A stretch of 64,000 bases of DNA. Source: Ceratopteris richardii. Lineage: Eukaryota; Streptophyta; Polypodiopsida; Polypodiales; Pteridaceae. Of this stretch, positions 1-10,834 are shown piece after piece. Position numbers and translations under genes: made by a program. The first letter of the stretch is position 1. The number at the start of each line of letters is the position of its first letter. The notes beneath the pieces are model-generated. The model was not told the DNA's origin. It did not search any database and saw only the letters and a list, made by a program, of their open reading frames with translations. Location: positions 73,167,983 through 73,231,982 of the forward strand of contig CM035416.1 of NCBI GenBank assembly GCA_020310875.1, read 5' to 3'.

Positions 1-673
1 GAGAGTCATATGTGTATCTCTACACTGCTGTAGTTTTGTATGCAGAGATTGCAGAGCTTGTATCTCCCTCATCATATATCCAAATTACATGTTTGATAGC
101 TCATTGGAAAGCTCTTACTGTCTACTTTTTTCCTGTAAATTTTCATAATCATTGGATTTGTGAGCTGAGAGCAATACTCTCTGCAAGTAGTGTGTGTTCT
201 CTGTTTTTTATCCCTGCTGAAGGTCTCCATTAAACCTCAAACTTGCAGAGGTCATATCTCCTTGTGTATGTATCCAAATCATGTGTTCTTTGTCTTGTTA
301 GAAAGATCTTTAAGTCTACTTGTATTCTAGAAAGTTTCAAAGTCATTGGAGTTGTGAGTTAAGAGCAGTAGTCTCTGCAAGTGATGTGTGTCCTCAGGTT
401 CATCTCTGTTTCAAGGTCTCCATTAAAGCTGCATATTGCAGAGGTCATAGCTCATTGTGTATTTATCCATTTGAGGTGTTCTATATCTTGTTGGAAAGCT
501 CTTAGAGTCTAGTTTATGTGTGTGAAACAGTTTTGGAAAATTCCAAGAGAGTAAAGAGAAATTTGCTCTGCAAGAAAATTGGTCTGTGCATACAAGTTTG
601 TGAAAAAGTCAACTAGGTCCTGTTGGGTTTCACCTACTTCTAGCTGTACTTTGGAGATCAATAAACTCCAACA
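1..673 (+). repeat. C1 5' LTR (partial)
   Basis: This is the 3' two-thirds of the 5' LTR. It ends in CTCCAACA directly before the primer-binding site. It matches 5524-6196 base for base apart from about 8 differences. It holds three diverged tandem copies of a unit of about 193 bp starting near 51, 245 and 438. Short open frames here are LTR sequence and not genes. Confidence 0.95.
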
Positions 674-674
674 T

Positions 675-686
675 TGGTATCAGAGC
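675..686 (+). other. C1 primer-binding site (initiator tRNA-Met)
   Basis: TGGTATCAGAGC is the usual plant copia primer site, complementary to the 3' end of initiator tRNA-Met, and starts one base after the LTR end. Reverse transcription of minus-strand DNA would start here. Confidence 0.95.
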
Positions 687-921
687 AAGTACTTGGAGGC
701 TTGGAGAAGGTTATCATACGTTGACGAAGAATTTGAAGCTATCAAAGAAGCAGTTCATCATCAACACTACACAAAGGTAGAAGAAGATTGCAAGGAGGCA
801 TCTGAAGCAACATCCAAGCAAAGAAAGGTGCACATACCTCATTTACAAGGTAAATATTATATTTCTTCTCATCACACACATTGGAAAGGAGGCTTAAAGG
901 AGGAAGCTTAGCATTTGTATT

Positions 922-3900
922 ATGGGAGACCAACATGCACAAATAGAGAAGCTTGATAAGACCAATTATCAGGCATGGAAGTTTAGAATCACAGCATACT
1001 TGCAAGGTAGAGGCTTGTATGGTTTGATTGACGGCATAGATATCAAACCCACATTACCAGAGGACCCAAATCAGCAACAATTGAGGGATTTTAGACTTTG
1101 GAATGAGAGAGACAAAAGGGTTATATTCATTTTATCACAAAATATTCAAGATTCAATGGTAGGACACATACAAGATCTAGACACAAGTAGAGATGTTTGG
1201 CTTGCATTGGAAAGGTTGTATGCTACAGGTACAAGAGCAAGGAAGATTCAACTCAAAAATGAGTTGAATAACATAAAGAAAGATACAAGGACATCGGTCA
1301 ATGATTACATATTGAAAGTTAAAGAGATTGTAGATCAACTAGGATCAATTCAAGCTCATGTGGAGGACGACGACTTGGTTGCACATACTCTCAACGGACT
1401 CAAAGATGATGAGAGATGGAAACCCTTCATTACTTCAGTTTATGTCAGAGGAGAATTACCAGATTTTGATCAACTTATTGCCCTCATGGTCACGGAGGAG
1501 ATGAATCTAAATGGTTCTACTTCAAATCAAAAAGGATCTCAAGGACAAGCTCTTTATGTAGGATCATCAAGAGGTGGAAACAGAGGTGGAAGAGGTTCAA
1601 ATAGAGGTCGAGGAAGAAGGAGCGATGATCAAAGGACTTCAAGTGGCTTCTTCAACACAAGAGGAAGAGGAAGATCAAGCGCTAGAGGTACGAGAGGCTA
1701 CTACAACTACAACCAAAGACAAAGGAGTGAAGATAATAAGAACAATTGCTATATATGTGGAAGGTATGGACACTATGCCAAAGATTGTTATCAAAATGAA
1801 AATAATCAAGGTGGTAATCGAAGAGGAGGCTATTCAAGAAGAGGTAAACAACAAGGAAATTATGCAGTTGAAGGTAAAAGTGATGATTATGATTCTCTTC
1901 TTATGATGAATGTAGAAACTAAGATGAATTGCAATAGCGATGTATGGTATGTAGATAGTGGTTGTTCTAATCACATGTCTCATGATGCTTCATGGTTTTC
2001 TAATATGCATAATCCGTCATGTAAAGGTCATGTTGAAACAGGAGATGATACAACACATAAGATTATGCAGGTTGGAGATGTTGTTATGCAGGATAAGAGC
2101 AAGACAAATTGCTTGAAGGATGTACTTTATGTGCCAACGATCACTAAGAATTTGATGTCGGTTGGTCAAATGGTAGAAAAAGGTCTACAAGTGAGATTTA
2201 ATCATGCAGGTTGCTTCATTGAGGATCCAAAGCAAAGGAGGTTAATTGCTAGAGGTCAAAAACAAGGTAGATTGTTTACATTCAAGGTAAACCCAAATCA
2301 TACAAACTATTTCTCTTATGGTATGCATCGAATAGCAGAGCTTGATCTATGGCACAAAAGGATTGGACACATGAATGTACACAGGTTAAAGGAGCTATCA
2401 AAGAAGAGGATTGTTGAAGGATTACCTGATCTTACTAAGCAACATATGGTGCATCTTTGTGAAGCATGTCAAATGGGTAAGCAAAGTAGACAACCTTTCA
2501 AGCATTCAAGCTATGTAAGTGATGGTTTGCTAGATCTCATACACACAGATGTGTGGGGACCTACTAAAGAGGCATCCTTGGTTGGTAATAAGTACTATGT
2601 ATCATTCATTGACGATCATAGTAGAATGACATTTGTGTATTTTATTAAACATAAGAGTGAGGTCTTTGATTGTTTCAAGAAGTTCAAATCATATGTCGAA
2701 AAGCAAACAGGAAGGTATATTAAGAAGCTAAGATCCGATGGAGGAGGAGAGTATTTCTCTCAAGCTTTTACTGATTTTTTGCATGATGAAGGTATCAAAA
2801 GAGAAGTTACATGCAGGTATACTCCACAACAAAATGGAGTCGCAGAAAGAAGAAACAGAATCATAGCAGAAGCATCTAGAAGCATGCTTAATGATATGTG
2901 TTTGCCTAATTATTTTTGGGCTGAAGCTGTTAGCACAAGTGTTTACATTATGAATAGAGTTCCGACTGCTGGAGTTCATCATTTGACACCATATGAGGTA
3001 TGGAATGGAAGGAAACCAAGTGTAAGTCATTTGAAAGTATTTGGTTGTGTATGTTATGTACATGTACCTAGTGAGGTGAGATCTAAACTTGATGCGAAAT
3101 CAGAAAAATGTATATTTATTGGTTATGCAGATACTCAAAGAGGATATAGATGCTATAATCCTCATACCAATAAGGTTGTTGTGTCAAGAGATGTAAACTT
3201 TGATGAATCACTTTCATGGTATGCAGATAAGAATTGTTTGCAGGTCATGGATGAAAATGAAGAAGGTGTGGTTGAAGGAGATGAATGCATAGTTCAGCCA
3301 TCAGGAAGTTTAAATGATGAAAGGAGTGGTTTAGATGAAGAAAGAGGATCACCTTTCAATGGAAAATTAAGGCAAGAGTCACCTCCAAGTGTTAAAAGTA
3401 AAGGTAAACTCAAACTTGTTGAAGTTAATGATGAAGGAGAGGAAATTAGTGGTGTATGTGAGTATGGAGAATCATCAAAGGTTCCTAATAAGAAAGGAAG
3501 AGCATCTACATTGGAGGTAAGAAGAACTTCAAGAGTAAGTAAGCAACCTCAAAGGTATACTTATGAATCTTTCATGAATACTCATTATGCTTTTATGACA
3601 AAAGTTGAGCAGGAAAATGAACCCACATGTTATGATGAGGCCAAAGGAGATGAAAAGTGGGAGAAAGCAATGAGAGAAGAAATGGAAGCACTACAGGATA
3701 ACAAGACTTGGAATTTAGTTCCAAGTACACCAAAGCAAAAGGTAATTGGTTGCAAGTGGGTTTTTAAGATTAAAAGAAATAGTGATGGTAGTGTGTCTAG
3801 ATATAAGGCTAGACTTGTAGCAAAAGGATATAATCAAACTCAAGGTGTGGACTATGAGGAAACATTTAGTCCAGTAGCAAATATGGCAACGGTGAGAACT

Positions 3901-5154
3901 TTGTTGGCTTTAGCTGCAAGTAAAAGGTGGAATATATATCAACTCGATATAAAGAATGCCTTTCTTAATGGTGAGTTAAATGAAGAAGTGTATATGTCAC
4001 AACCAGATGGTTATGTGGATGCAAAATGTCCTAATCATGTATGCAGGTTAAAGAAGGCATTGTATGGTCTTAAGCAGGCACCAAGGGCATGGAATGCAAG
4101 GTTGGTAAAGTATCTTATGCTGCAAGGATACACAGCGAGTCATGCTGATCCTTCACTTTATGTAAAACATGTAGATGGCATCTGTGTCTATGTATGCATT
4201 TATGTGGATGACTTGTTGATTACAGGGAATGATGCAAAAGCAATTGATGAGATAAAAGGTAATTTGGGAAAGGAATTTAAAATTTCAGATCTTGGTTTGC
4301 TCAGATACTTTCTTGGGATTGAAATTGTGTATAGCGATGAAGGTATGTGGTTGATACAAAGAAAGTATATATGTGATATGCTGAAAAGGTTTGGTATGCA
4401 GGAATGTAAATTTGTTTCTACTCCAGTGGAATGTAATGTAAAGCTGAGTGCAAAGGAAGGTGATGAGTTGCATGATATGAATGTATATAGATCCATGGTA
4501 GGATCTTTGATTTATGCAACAAAAATTAGACCTGATATATGTTATGCAATGGGAGTATTGTCACAGTTTATGCATGAACCTAGAGTACCTCATATGCATG
4601 CAGCGAAACGAGTGCTTAGGTATTTGAAAGGTACCATGAACGAAGGATTATTTTATAGTCATGATGCTGATCTAACTCTTAAAGTCTTTAGTGATGTAGA
4701 TTGGGCTGGAAGCAAAGATGATAGAAGATCCACAAGTGGATATGTGGTAATAGCAGGAAACAAGACATTAACATGGAGTTCAAAGAAACAGCCTACAGTT
4801 GCTTTATCTTCTACAGAGGCTGAGTATAGAGGTTTAGCATTGGCTACTACTGAGGTTATGTGGTTTAAAAAGTTGTTTCATGACTTGAATGTGCAGGTTG
4901 ATGTACCACTGATATATGGGGATAACTTGAGCAGCATTCATATGACCTCAAATCCTATTTTTCATGCTAGAACAAAGCATATAGAGGTTCACTATCATTA
5001 TGTTAGAGAGAAGGCCATGAACAATGAAGTGCAGGTTTCTTTTGTTGGAACAAAGGATCAAGTTGTAGATATCTTCACCAAATCCTTGGATGGACCAAAG
5101 CTTCAAAGATTCAACTATATTCTTGGCATGAAGGAAATACCCTTTGAAACTTGA
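922..5154 (+). CDS. C1 gag-pol polyprotein (Ty1/copia)
   Basis: A single open frame of 1410 residues with domains in copia order. Gag lies at about residues 10-230, followed by an RG-rich stretch and a CX2CX4HX4C zinc knuckle (near 276-289). The aspartic protease has a VDSG motif near 344. The pre-integrase zinc region is near 470-530 and the integrase core near 540-700. Reverse transcriptase starts near 925 with YVDD at about 1094, and RNase H lies near 1254-1390. Integrase precedes reverse transcriptase, which separates copia from gypsy. The products would build the particle, cut the polyprotein, copy the RNA and insert the DNA. The start ATG follows the leader and begins MGDQHAQIEKLDKTNYQAWKF-like copia Gag; antisense copia C4 has a similar start (MAEYNAQIEKLEKCNYQ). 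The length is normal for a complete plant copia element. The frame reaches the polypurine tract. It looks whole. Confidence 0.95.
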   Translation: MGDQHAQIEKLDKTNYQAWKFRITAYLQGRGLYGLIDGIDIKPTLPEDPNQQQLRDFRLWNERDKRVIFILSQNIQDSMVGHIQDLDTSRDVWLALERLYATGTRARKIQLKNELNNIKKDTRTSVNDYILKVKEIVDQLGSIQAHVEDDDLVAHTLNGLKDDERWKPFITSVYVRGELPDFDQLIALMVTEEMNLNGSTSNQKGSQGQALYVGSSRGGNRGGRGSNRGRGRRSDDQRTSSGFFNTRGRGRSSARGTRGYYNYNQRQRSEDNKNNCYICGRYGHYAKDCYQNENNQGGNRRGGYSRRGKQQGNYAVEGKSDDYDSLLMMNVETKMNCNSDVWYVDSGCSNHMSHDASWFSNMHNPSCKGHVETGDDTTHKIMQVGDVVMQDKSKTNCLKDVLYVPTITKNLMSVGQMVEKGLQVRFNHAGCFIEDPKQRRLIARGQKQGRLFTFKVNPNHTNYFSYGMHRIAELDLWHKRIGHMNVHRLKELSKKRIVEGLPDLTKQHMVHLCEACQMGKQSRQPFKHSSYVSDGLLDLIHTDVWGPTKEASLVGNKYYVSFIDDHSRMTFVYFIKHKSEVFDCFKKFKSYVEKQTGRYIKKLRSDGGGEYFSQAFTDFLHDEGIKREVTCRYTPQQNGVAERRNRIIAEASRSMLNDMCLPNYFWAEAVSTSVYIMNRVPTAGVHHLTPYEVWNGRKPSVSHLKVFGCVCYVHVPSEVRSKLDAKSEKCIFIGYADTQRGYRCYNPHTNKVVVSRDVNFDESLSWYADKNCLQVMDENEEGVVEGDECIVQPSGSLNDERSGLDEERGSPFNGKLRQESPPSVKSKGKLKLVEVNDEGEEISGVCEYGESSKVPNKKGRASTLEVRRTSRVSKQPQRYTYESFMNTHYAFMTKVEQENEPTCYDEAKGDEKWEKAMREEMEALQDNKTWNLVPSTPKQKVIGCKWVFKIKRNSDGSVSRYKARLVAKGYNQTQGVDYEETFSPVANMATVRTLLALAASKRWNIYQLDIKNAFLNGELNEEVYMSQPDGYVDAKCPNHVCRLKKALYGLKQAPRAWNARLVKYLMLQGYTASHADPSLYVKHVDGICVYVCIYVDDLLITGNDAKAIDEIKGNLGKEFKISDLGLLRYFLGIEIVYSDEGMWLIQRKYICDMLKRFGMQECKFVSTPVECNVKLSAKEGDELHDMNVYRSMVGSLIYATKIRPDICYAMGVLSQFMHEPRVPHMHAAKRVLRYLKGTMNEGLFYSHDADLTLKVFSDVDWAGSKDDRRSTSGYVVIAGNKTLTWSSKKQPTVALSSTEAEYRGLALATTEVMWFKKLFHDLNVQVDVPLIYGDNLSSIHMTSNPIFHARTKHIEVHYHYVREKAMNNEVQVSFVGTKDQVVDIFTKSLDGPKLQRFNYILGMKEIPFET

Positions 5155-5163
5155 GGGGGAGAA
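5153..5163 (+). other. C1 polypurine tract
   Basis: GAGGGGGAGAA abuts the 3' LTR start (TGTTGCG). It primes plus-strand DNA in this family. The gag-pol stop lies inside or just before it. Confidence 0.9.
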
Positions 5164-6196
5164 TGTTGCGAACATTTGTTTTATGTAGGGTACAAGTTTC
5201 AAATTATGTAAATACCTTTGGGAAGTCTTCAAATACTTAAAGAAGGCTCATATTATTCATAAAATGTAGCAAAAATACCACGTGAGTTTTAGAACATGGT
5301 GAGTCAAATTAGTGAGTCACAAGGGAGCTTCAGTGGTGTCCTAGTGGAAGGTCGATGTGGCTAGTTCTCAAAGTCCATCAATACTTTGCTTATTTGAGCA
5401 CTTGAGTCATGTATTACCTCCATCCAAGTGCCTACCACGAATTTAGATGTATTAGGAAGGTTTTAGATTAGTTTCCCATGCTATAAAAAGAGGATAAAAG
5501 TCGTGATCTTGTGGGATGTCCAAGAGAGTCATATGTGTATCTCTACACTGCTGTAGTTTTGTATGCAGAGATTGCAGAGCTTGTATCTCCCTCATCATAT
5601 ATCCAAATTACATGTTTGATAGCTCATTGGAAATCTCTTACTGTCTACTTTCTTCCTGTAAATTTTCATAATCATTGGATTTGTGAGCTGAGAGCAATAC
5701 TCTCTGCAAGTAGTGTGTGTTCTCTGTTTTTTATCTCTGCTGAAGGTCTCCATTAAACCTCAAACTTGCAGAGGTCATATCTCCTTGTGTATGTATCCAA
5801 ATCATGTGTTCTTTGGCTTGTTAGAAATATATTTAAGTCTACTTGTATTCTAGAAAGTTTCAAAGTCATTGGAGTTGTGAGTTAAGAGCAGTAGTCTCTG
5901 CAAGTGATGTGTGTCCTCAGGTTCATCTCTGTTTCAAGGTCTCCATTAAAGCTGCATATTGTAGAGGTCATAGCTCATTGTGTATTTATCCATTTGAGGT
6001 GTTCTATATCTTGTTGGAAAGCTCTTAGAGTCTAGTTTATGTGTGTGAAACAGTTTTGGAAAAATCCAAGAGAGTAAAGAGAAATTTGCTCTGCAAGAAA
6101 ATTGGTCTGTGCATACAAGTTTGTGAAAAAGTCAACTAGGTCCTGTTGGGTTTCACCTACTTCTAGCTGTACTTTGGAGATCAATAAACTCCAACA
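5164..6196 (+). repeat. C1 3' LTR (1033 bp)
   Basis: It begins TGTTGCGAAC after the polypurine tract and ends ATAAACTCCAACA. A TATA box (CTATAAAAAG) lies at 5481-5490. An AATAAA lies near 6182 close to the end. The three tandem copies of about 193 bp seen in the 5' LTR recur from about 5574, 5768 and 5961, downstream of the TATA box, so they would be in the transcribed part of the LTR. Confidence 0.95.
5481..5490 (+). promoter_or_regulatory. C1 LTR TATA box
   Basis: CTATAAAAAG is a good plant TATA box and lies about 710 bp before the LTR end. Transcription would start about 30 bp downstream, near 5515. The matching copy in the 5' LTR lies just outside the window. Confidence 0.65.
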
Positions 6197-6849
6197 CCTA
6201 GGTCCTTCATTCCAATGCATGTCTTGAATTATTGTAGCTTTACTCCATCCAAAGCTTTGTTAAACACATCTACATATTGTTCATTTGTACTCACATACGC
6301 CACCTTTACATCCTTTAACATAATATTTTCTCTAATAAAGTGCTAATGTACTTTTATGTGTTTGAACCTTGCATGGAACATCCTAGCACGTGCTCTTTAA
6401 ACCCTATTGGATGACCTTGCCTCACCATTACGTGCTAGGAATATCCTCCTCCTTTGTTTGGATGCTTTAAATCTTGGATTTTCTAATTTCTCTACATCGT
6501 GGTCACTTGTTGAGTCCATGTCTACCCATCCATGGTCTTCGTTATTTGCCTTTTCTTTTCCTTTGTTGCTTCCTTCACTTGAATGAGCTTGATTCCTTGT
6601 ACTCCCTTGTCAATCTAATGTAATACTCTCCTCTCATGGTGTTCTTGAAGTGGTTGCATTGTGCATCTCCATGCTTTTTTACTACTCTTTGAACTTCTTC
6701 TCGTCTTCATATGCATCTTCAACCTGTAACACATCTTTGCTACCATACCAAGGTAGAAAATCCTTAAATATTACATCCTTGGAAACCTTAAGCTCTTTTT
6801 TGTTAGGGTTATAACATCTAAAACCCTTTATTGTGGATAATATCCAAGA

Positions 6850-7600
6850 AATATACATCTATCTGCCTTTGGGTCAAACTTGTGCCTCAATTCTTTAGGC
6901 ATGTGAACATAAAAGACACAACCAAATACTTTGAGATGTGAAAGGTTGGTTTTCTTATTGCACCAAGCTTCATTATGTGTAACTCCAGTACTCCTAAGGT
7001 TGGACACCTATTCATAATGTATATGACTATATTTGGTGCACCGGCATAACAAGAATTAGGAATATTCATTTCACTTAACATAGCTCTAGCCATTTCTACA
7101 ACCCTTTTTTTATGTGTATACCTACAAGTGAATTTCCTTTTGCTACCAAGGTCATGTAGAAATCTAAAAATTCATTTGGAAAATACTCTCCCCCTCCATC
7201 CAATCTAAGGGTCTTTATATACTTCCTTGTCGCCTTCTCTAGCAGGTTTTTCAACCTCTTGAAGTGGGAAAACACCTTTGAGTTTGTCTTCATGCAATAC
7301 ATCCAAAAAAATATTGAATGTTCATCTATAAATGTGACAAAATATATATTACTTCTAATGGGTGGCTCCCTTGTAGGTCCTCATACATCTGCATATATGA
7401 GATTCAATACTTCATTTCTCACATGTGCTCCCTTCTTTAATGGCAATCTCCTTTGTTTTGCTAGTTCAAAAGCATGGCACAACAAATGTTGCATGTTCTG
7501 AGATCTAAGATCAAGTAGACCACTCATCAAGCCCTTCCTTTCAATGTCCTTCATCCTTTGTAAGTTTATGTGGCCAATTCTTTTATGCCACAAGTTGATC
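6850..7600 (-). pseudogene. C2 integrase remnant
   Basis: Minus-strand frames resemble the copia pre-integrase and integrase core of C4. Visible traces are LWHKRIGH-like and LRLDGGGEYF-like segments and a run equivalent to the C4 stretch around 42240-43060. It is clearly broken and cannot code for an active integrase. Confidence 0.8.
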
Positions 7601-7875
7601 TCTACAATCTATTTATTTCCAATTGACAAATAGAAAGTTTGAGGGTTTGATGGCTTTACCTCCATGGGTGAAGAGACTTTTTTTATTTTTTGCTTTTGCT
7701 ACAAGCTTGTAGTCCCACATGGGGTCTTCAACAAAAAATACTTGATTTTTGAACCTCACTCTCATAACCTCTTTCAATCGTTTGACTTATTGAAACCAAA
7801 CTTTTGGTGATGGTTGGCACATGCAACACATCCTTCAACACCTTGGACTTTATTGCAACTCATATGGTTGCTACA

Positions 7876-8888
7876 AAAATTTTTGGTGCAATTATACCCA
7901 AGCCCACATGCTTGATCAATTCACTTACTCTTAACTTATTGCCATAACCCATGAAGAGCCTCATATGATCAACCTCTTGTAAAACTACTTCGCATTTATC
8001 CTTGTAAAAGTGGATTACACCCACAAGGATTTAGGAAGCTCTAAATCACGTATCACTTGGTTGTTGAGCATTGAGAGAATCTATCCTATATGTTGGCATT
8101 CACCTTTTAGGTAGAAGTTTGAATTTGAATTCAAACTTTGGCTCCAAGTTTAACTATAAGAAGAGGATCAAGAAGACTTGCATGGATATCGAGGTAGAGA
8201 GATCATTTGTAGTACATACATTGTGAAGTGAGAGCTCACCTCATAGCTCTTTCACCTCTCACACATTGAGCAATGCTTGGTTGCCAATGACATTGTATTT
8301 GTACATGTTTAATACATATATGATCATTTTATTGTCATTTTACTTCTCTATTATAACTTCATCATAACAGTGATCTTCTCAGAGCTTGTTCTCAGTGTGT
8401 AGATGATCATTTTCCATGATTTAAATCATGATAGAATCGGCATACTGTTTATTCTGATCCTACAAAGTTTCATTAGCATTGCTTCTCGGGATCATCAGAT
8501 ATTAGCATATATTTGCTCACTTGTCTAATGAATGTAGCAGCCTGTGAATGTCGGGATGGAGATATGACTTGCTAAGTACCTTTCTCTGTATGTAGTCCAC
8601 CATTTTTTATGAAATCACTCATGATTGTTAGCTTACTCAATTAATTAGAGTTCCCCAAAAGGAATTAAGCCAATTGTTGTTGTGCTCAGAGAATTGTTCA
8701 GAACATTGAACAGGTGTAAGAGCAAAAATAGCAAGTTTTTTTGTTATTGGATCAACTCCAACATATCTATTTTGATTCATCTTTTTGAAAGTGATCTTCC
8801 AAGGCACATAGGGTGTCTGATAGTGCGAAGATTTTGCAGCACCACTTCATCTTCATCAAGTACAAATCCATCCTCACAAAAATTGTCT
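7876..8888. other. Insert of about 1 kb in C2, origin unknown, with a probable solo LTR inside
   Basis: The flanks match adjoining stretches of C4 around 43430-43470 (protease zone), but about 1 kb here has no counterpart in C4. The middle (8091-8763) has LTR-like ends and is listed separately. The outer parts (about 7876-8090 and 8764-8888) are not recognised. They could be an older inserted fragment or a divergent piece of C2. Confidence 0.55.
8091..8763 (+). repeat. Probable solo LTR (copia-like, about 673 bp)
   Basis: It starts TGTTGGCATTC and ends CAACTCCAACA, a TGTTGG/CCAACA pair of inverted ends like C1. A TATAAGAAGAGG box lies near 8155 on +. Neither a primer-binding site nor a polypurine tract adjoins it, so it is probably a solo LTR left by recombination. 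The flanks (CTATA and TATCT) share only part of a target duplication. A 16-bp palindrome (CATGATTTAAATCATG) lies at 8415-8430. Confidence 0.5.
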
Positions 8889-8989
8889 ATGTACCATTTA
8901 AAATATGAATTGACTCTTTCACTTGAACCATACATCATACGCACATTGTCATTTTATAAATTTTTTGAAGTACTAACATAATTACCTTG

Positions 8990-9850
8990 GATCCTTTTGT
9001 ATCCTTGATTTCCTCCTCCTTTGGACCAATAACCTCTCGCATAGTGTCTCGATTTTCCATTATTGTATCATTATCCATTTTATTCTTCTCTTCCATGTGA
9101 TCTTCCTTCTTTTCCTCTACTCCTTCTTCTTCTTGACCCATAGCTTTGTTTGGAGCCTTCTTTGTTGCTTGATCTTGAGTTTGACCTTCCCCTTGATCTA
9201 CCTTGGGATTTTTGTCTGCCTCTTTTATCTTTGCCTTTACCTACATAGAAAATTTTGGCTTGGTTTCCCTTTGATTATGAAACTCCTTGGTTCATCTTGT
9301 TGATCACCATAAATGTGAATAATTGATCAAATAATGGTAGGAAATCCCTCTTGTACATTGATGTGGTGAACTCTTTCCACCTTTCATCCTCTCTCAAGCC
9401 ATTGAGAGTGTGAGAAACAAGATCATCATCTTTGATTGGGCTTCAAATTGATCATAGGGCCTGAGCTCCTTAACCTTCAAAATGTACTCATTAATGTTAG
9501 ATATTGCTCTTTTCCTAAGATTATTTGGCTCATTCTTGAGCTGAATCTTTCTTATCTTGGTCAGCAAGGTCTCCCAAACCTTCTTCGATGTGTCCAAGAC
9601 TTGTATATGCACTATCATCCTATTGCTTATGTGTTGGGATAGAATGAATATGACTATCCTATCCTTTTATATACATTTATTGAGTGCCTTGATCTTTTAT
9701 TCAATGGGTGCATCATGTGTTGAGGCTTTGGCTCTCTGCCACTCACTAATCCCCACAATCCTTTGCCCATAAGATAGTCGCTCACTCTAAATTTCCATGG
9801 TTGATAGCTACCACTACACTCAGCCATATTGAGCTATAAGGTGCTCTTCT
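8990..9850 (-). pseudogene. C2 gag remnant
   Basis: Minus-strand text aligns with the C4 Gag (43530-44442): traces of QDLDTSKKVWETL, IQLKNELNNLRK and a glutamate/lysine-rich linker are visible. It is broken in several places. The Gag start zone (tagctaccactacactcagccat) lies near 9800-9830. Confidence 0.75.
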
Positions 9851-10077
9851 AGCTCCTCCTAAATTTGTTTTATGCCTTAGAAGGTGTGGATGTTACCATT
9901 TGATATTGTATCCCTTGTTAACCTTGGACTAGTTGAGGTCTTAATTGATGTAGGCTTTTTGATGTCTTCTTGACTTGATAAGCCCTCCTTGTGCTTCCAT
10001 GAGTTAAATTGATCCCTCCAAATCTTCAATATTATGTCTAGTAATATCTCCAAGCCTCCAAAATTCTTTGATACCAC

Positions 10078-10830
10078 TAATGGGTGAATATTGGAACACC
10101 TCAATGTAGGTAAGGAAGATGGCTACCCTCCACTAGGCCCACAAAGAGTGATATATGATAACTCTTTTGTAGTTTTCTCTATACCTCTATAGAGAGTCAA
10201 AATGAAATTTTCAAACTTAAAAAAACCCTGAGATCTATTAAACAAGCTTTGAATCAACAAAAATGGATGTTTCAGTTGTGAGAACTATACCCTTCAAGAG
10301 AAGTTACTTGTCTGCAGCACCCTCTACCTATGTGCAAAGATATAGGTTCAAAAACTTGGCACTTTCCCACAATTCATCAATAGAAGAACTAAAAATTTTG
10401 GGAAACTTTGGGAAAATATATGAAAGACCAAATGAAGCTTGAAATCAACAAGAATGAGTACAATGAAAGAGCAAACAGTGTTCTACAATCTGATGCAAAT
10501 AGAATTATGAAAACCTAACTACACCTCTAGATAAAGAGGAGCAAAGTCATGAGAAAATGAACTAAGCAAGCAAGGGGTCTGCTTGCTAGACTTTAGGACT
10601 TCACTAAACTAAGTGAAAAACTCTTGGAACTCATACAATGCAAGAAAAAAAGGTGTAATGGCACTTATATAGAATTTTTGGCTCTCTTACAATCTAGCTA
10701 GCCACCCACCCATTAGTATAGGTGCTCTTTTTGGTGGGTAATTGATGAGATTTGAATTTTATTGATTTTGAAACACCTAGTAACTTGATTCCAATATTTT
10801 GGTTCTTCCTTATTTATTAATTTGTGCTTA
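10078..10830 (-). repeat. C2 LTR (right copy)
   Basis: It is similar to the right C4 LTR (44681-45476) over nearly its whole length: the GGAAGATGGCTACCCTCC-like start, the ACACCTCTAGATAAAGAGG-like middle and the CACCCACC...TTTTTGGTGG stretch all match. A minus-strand TATA box (TATATAAGTG) lies near 10663-10672. The boundary with the G2 LTR remnant is set to within about 20 bp. Confidence 0.75.
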
Positions 10831-10834
10831 CTGT

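Larger units (their letters stand above)
1..6196 (+). mobile_element. C1: Ty1/copia LTR retrotransposon, young and whole-looking (5' end cut by window)
   Basis: The order is LTR, primer-binding site, one long gag-pol frame, polypurine tract, LTR, as in autonomous plant copia elements. The visible 673 bp of the 5' LTR align without gaps to 5524-6196 of the 3' LTR with about 8 differences by eye (about 1.2%), so the insertion is recent on a plant time scale. LTR ends are TGTTG...CAACA. The element lies in the decayed antisense copia C2: the flank right after the 3' LTR (CCTAG...) matches the part of C4, a relative of C2, just inside its LTR. The 5' target duplication lies outside the window. 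It looks whole in everything visible, with no obvious break. Confidence 0.95.
6197..10830 (-). mobile_element. C2: decayed antisense Ty1/copia element, host of C1
   Basis: It reads on the minus strand and resembles C4 (39669-45476) along most of its length. Recognisable parts are integrase (about 6850-7600), protease zone (about 8880-8990), Gag (about 8990-9850), the primer-site zone (about 10067-10076) and one LTR (about 10078-10830). Reverse transcriptase is hardly visible. It is heavily broken, with more than ten breaks. C1 lies within it near its 3' end, so its other LTR would be left of the window. Its right LTR meets the LTR remnant of gypsy element G2. Confidence 0.85.

Noticed and set aside
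12-505. Two open frames with related text in the C1 LTR, also seen at 5511-6028
   Set aside because: The similarity comes from the 193-bp tandem unit. They lie in LTR sequence and have no support as genes.
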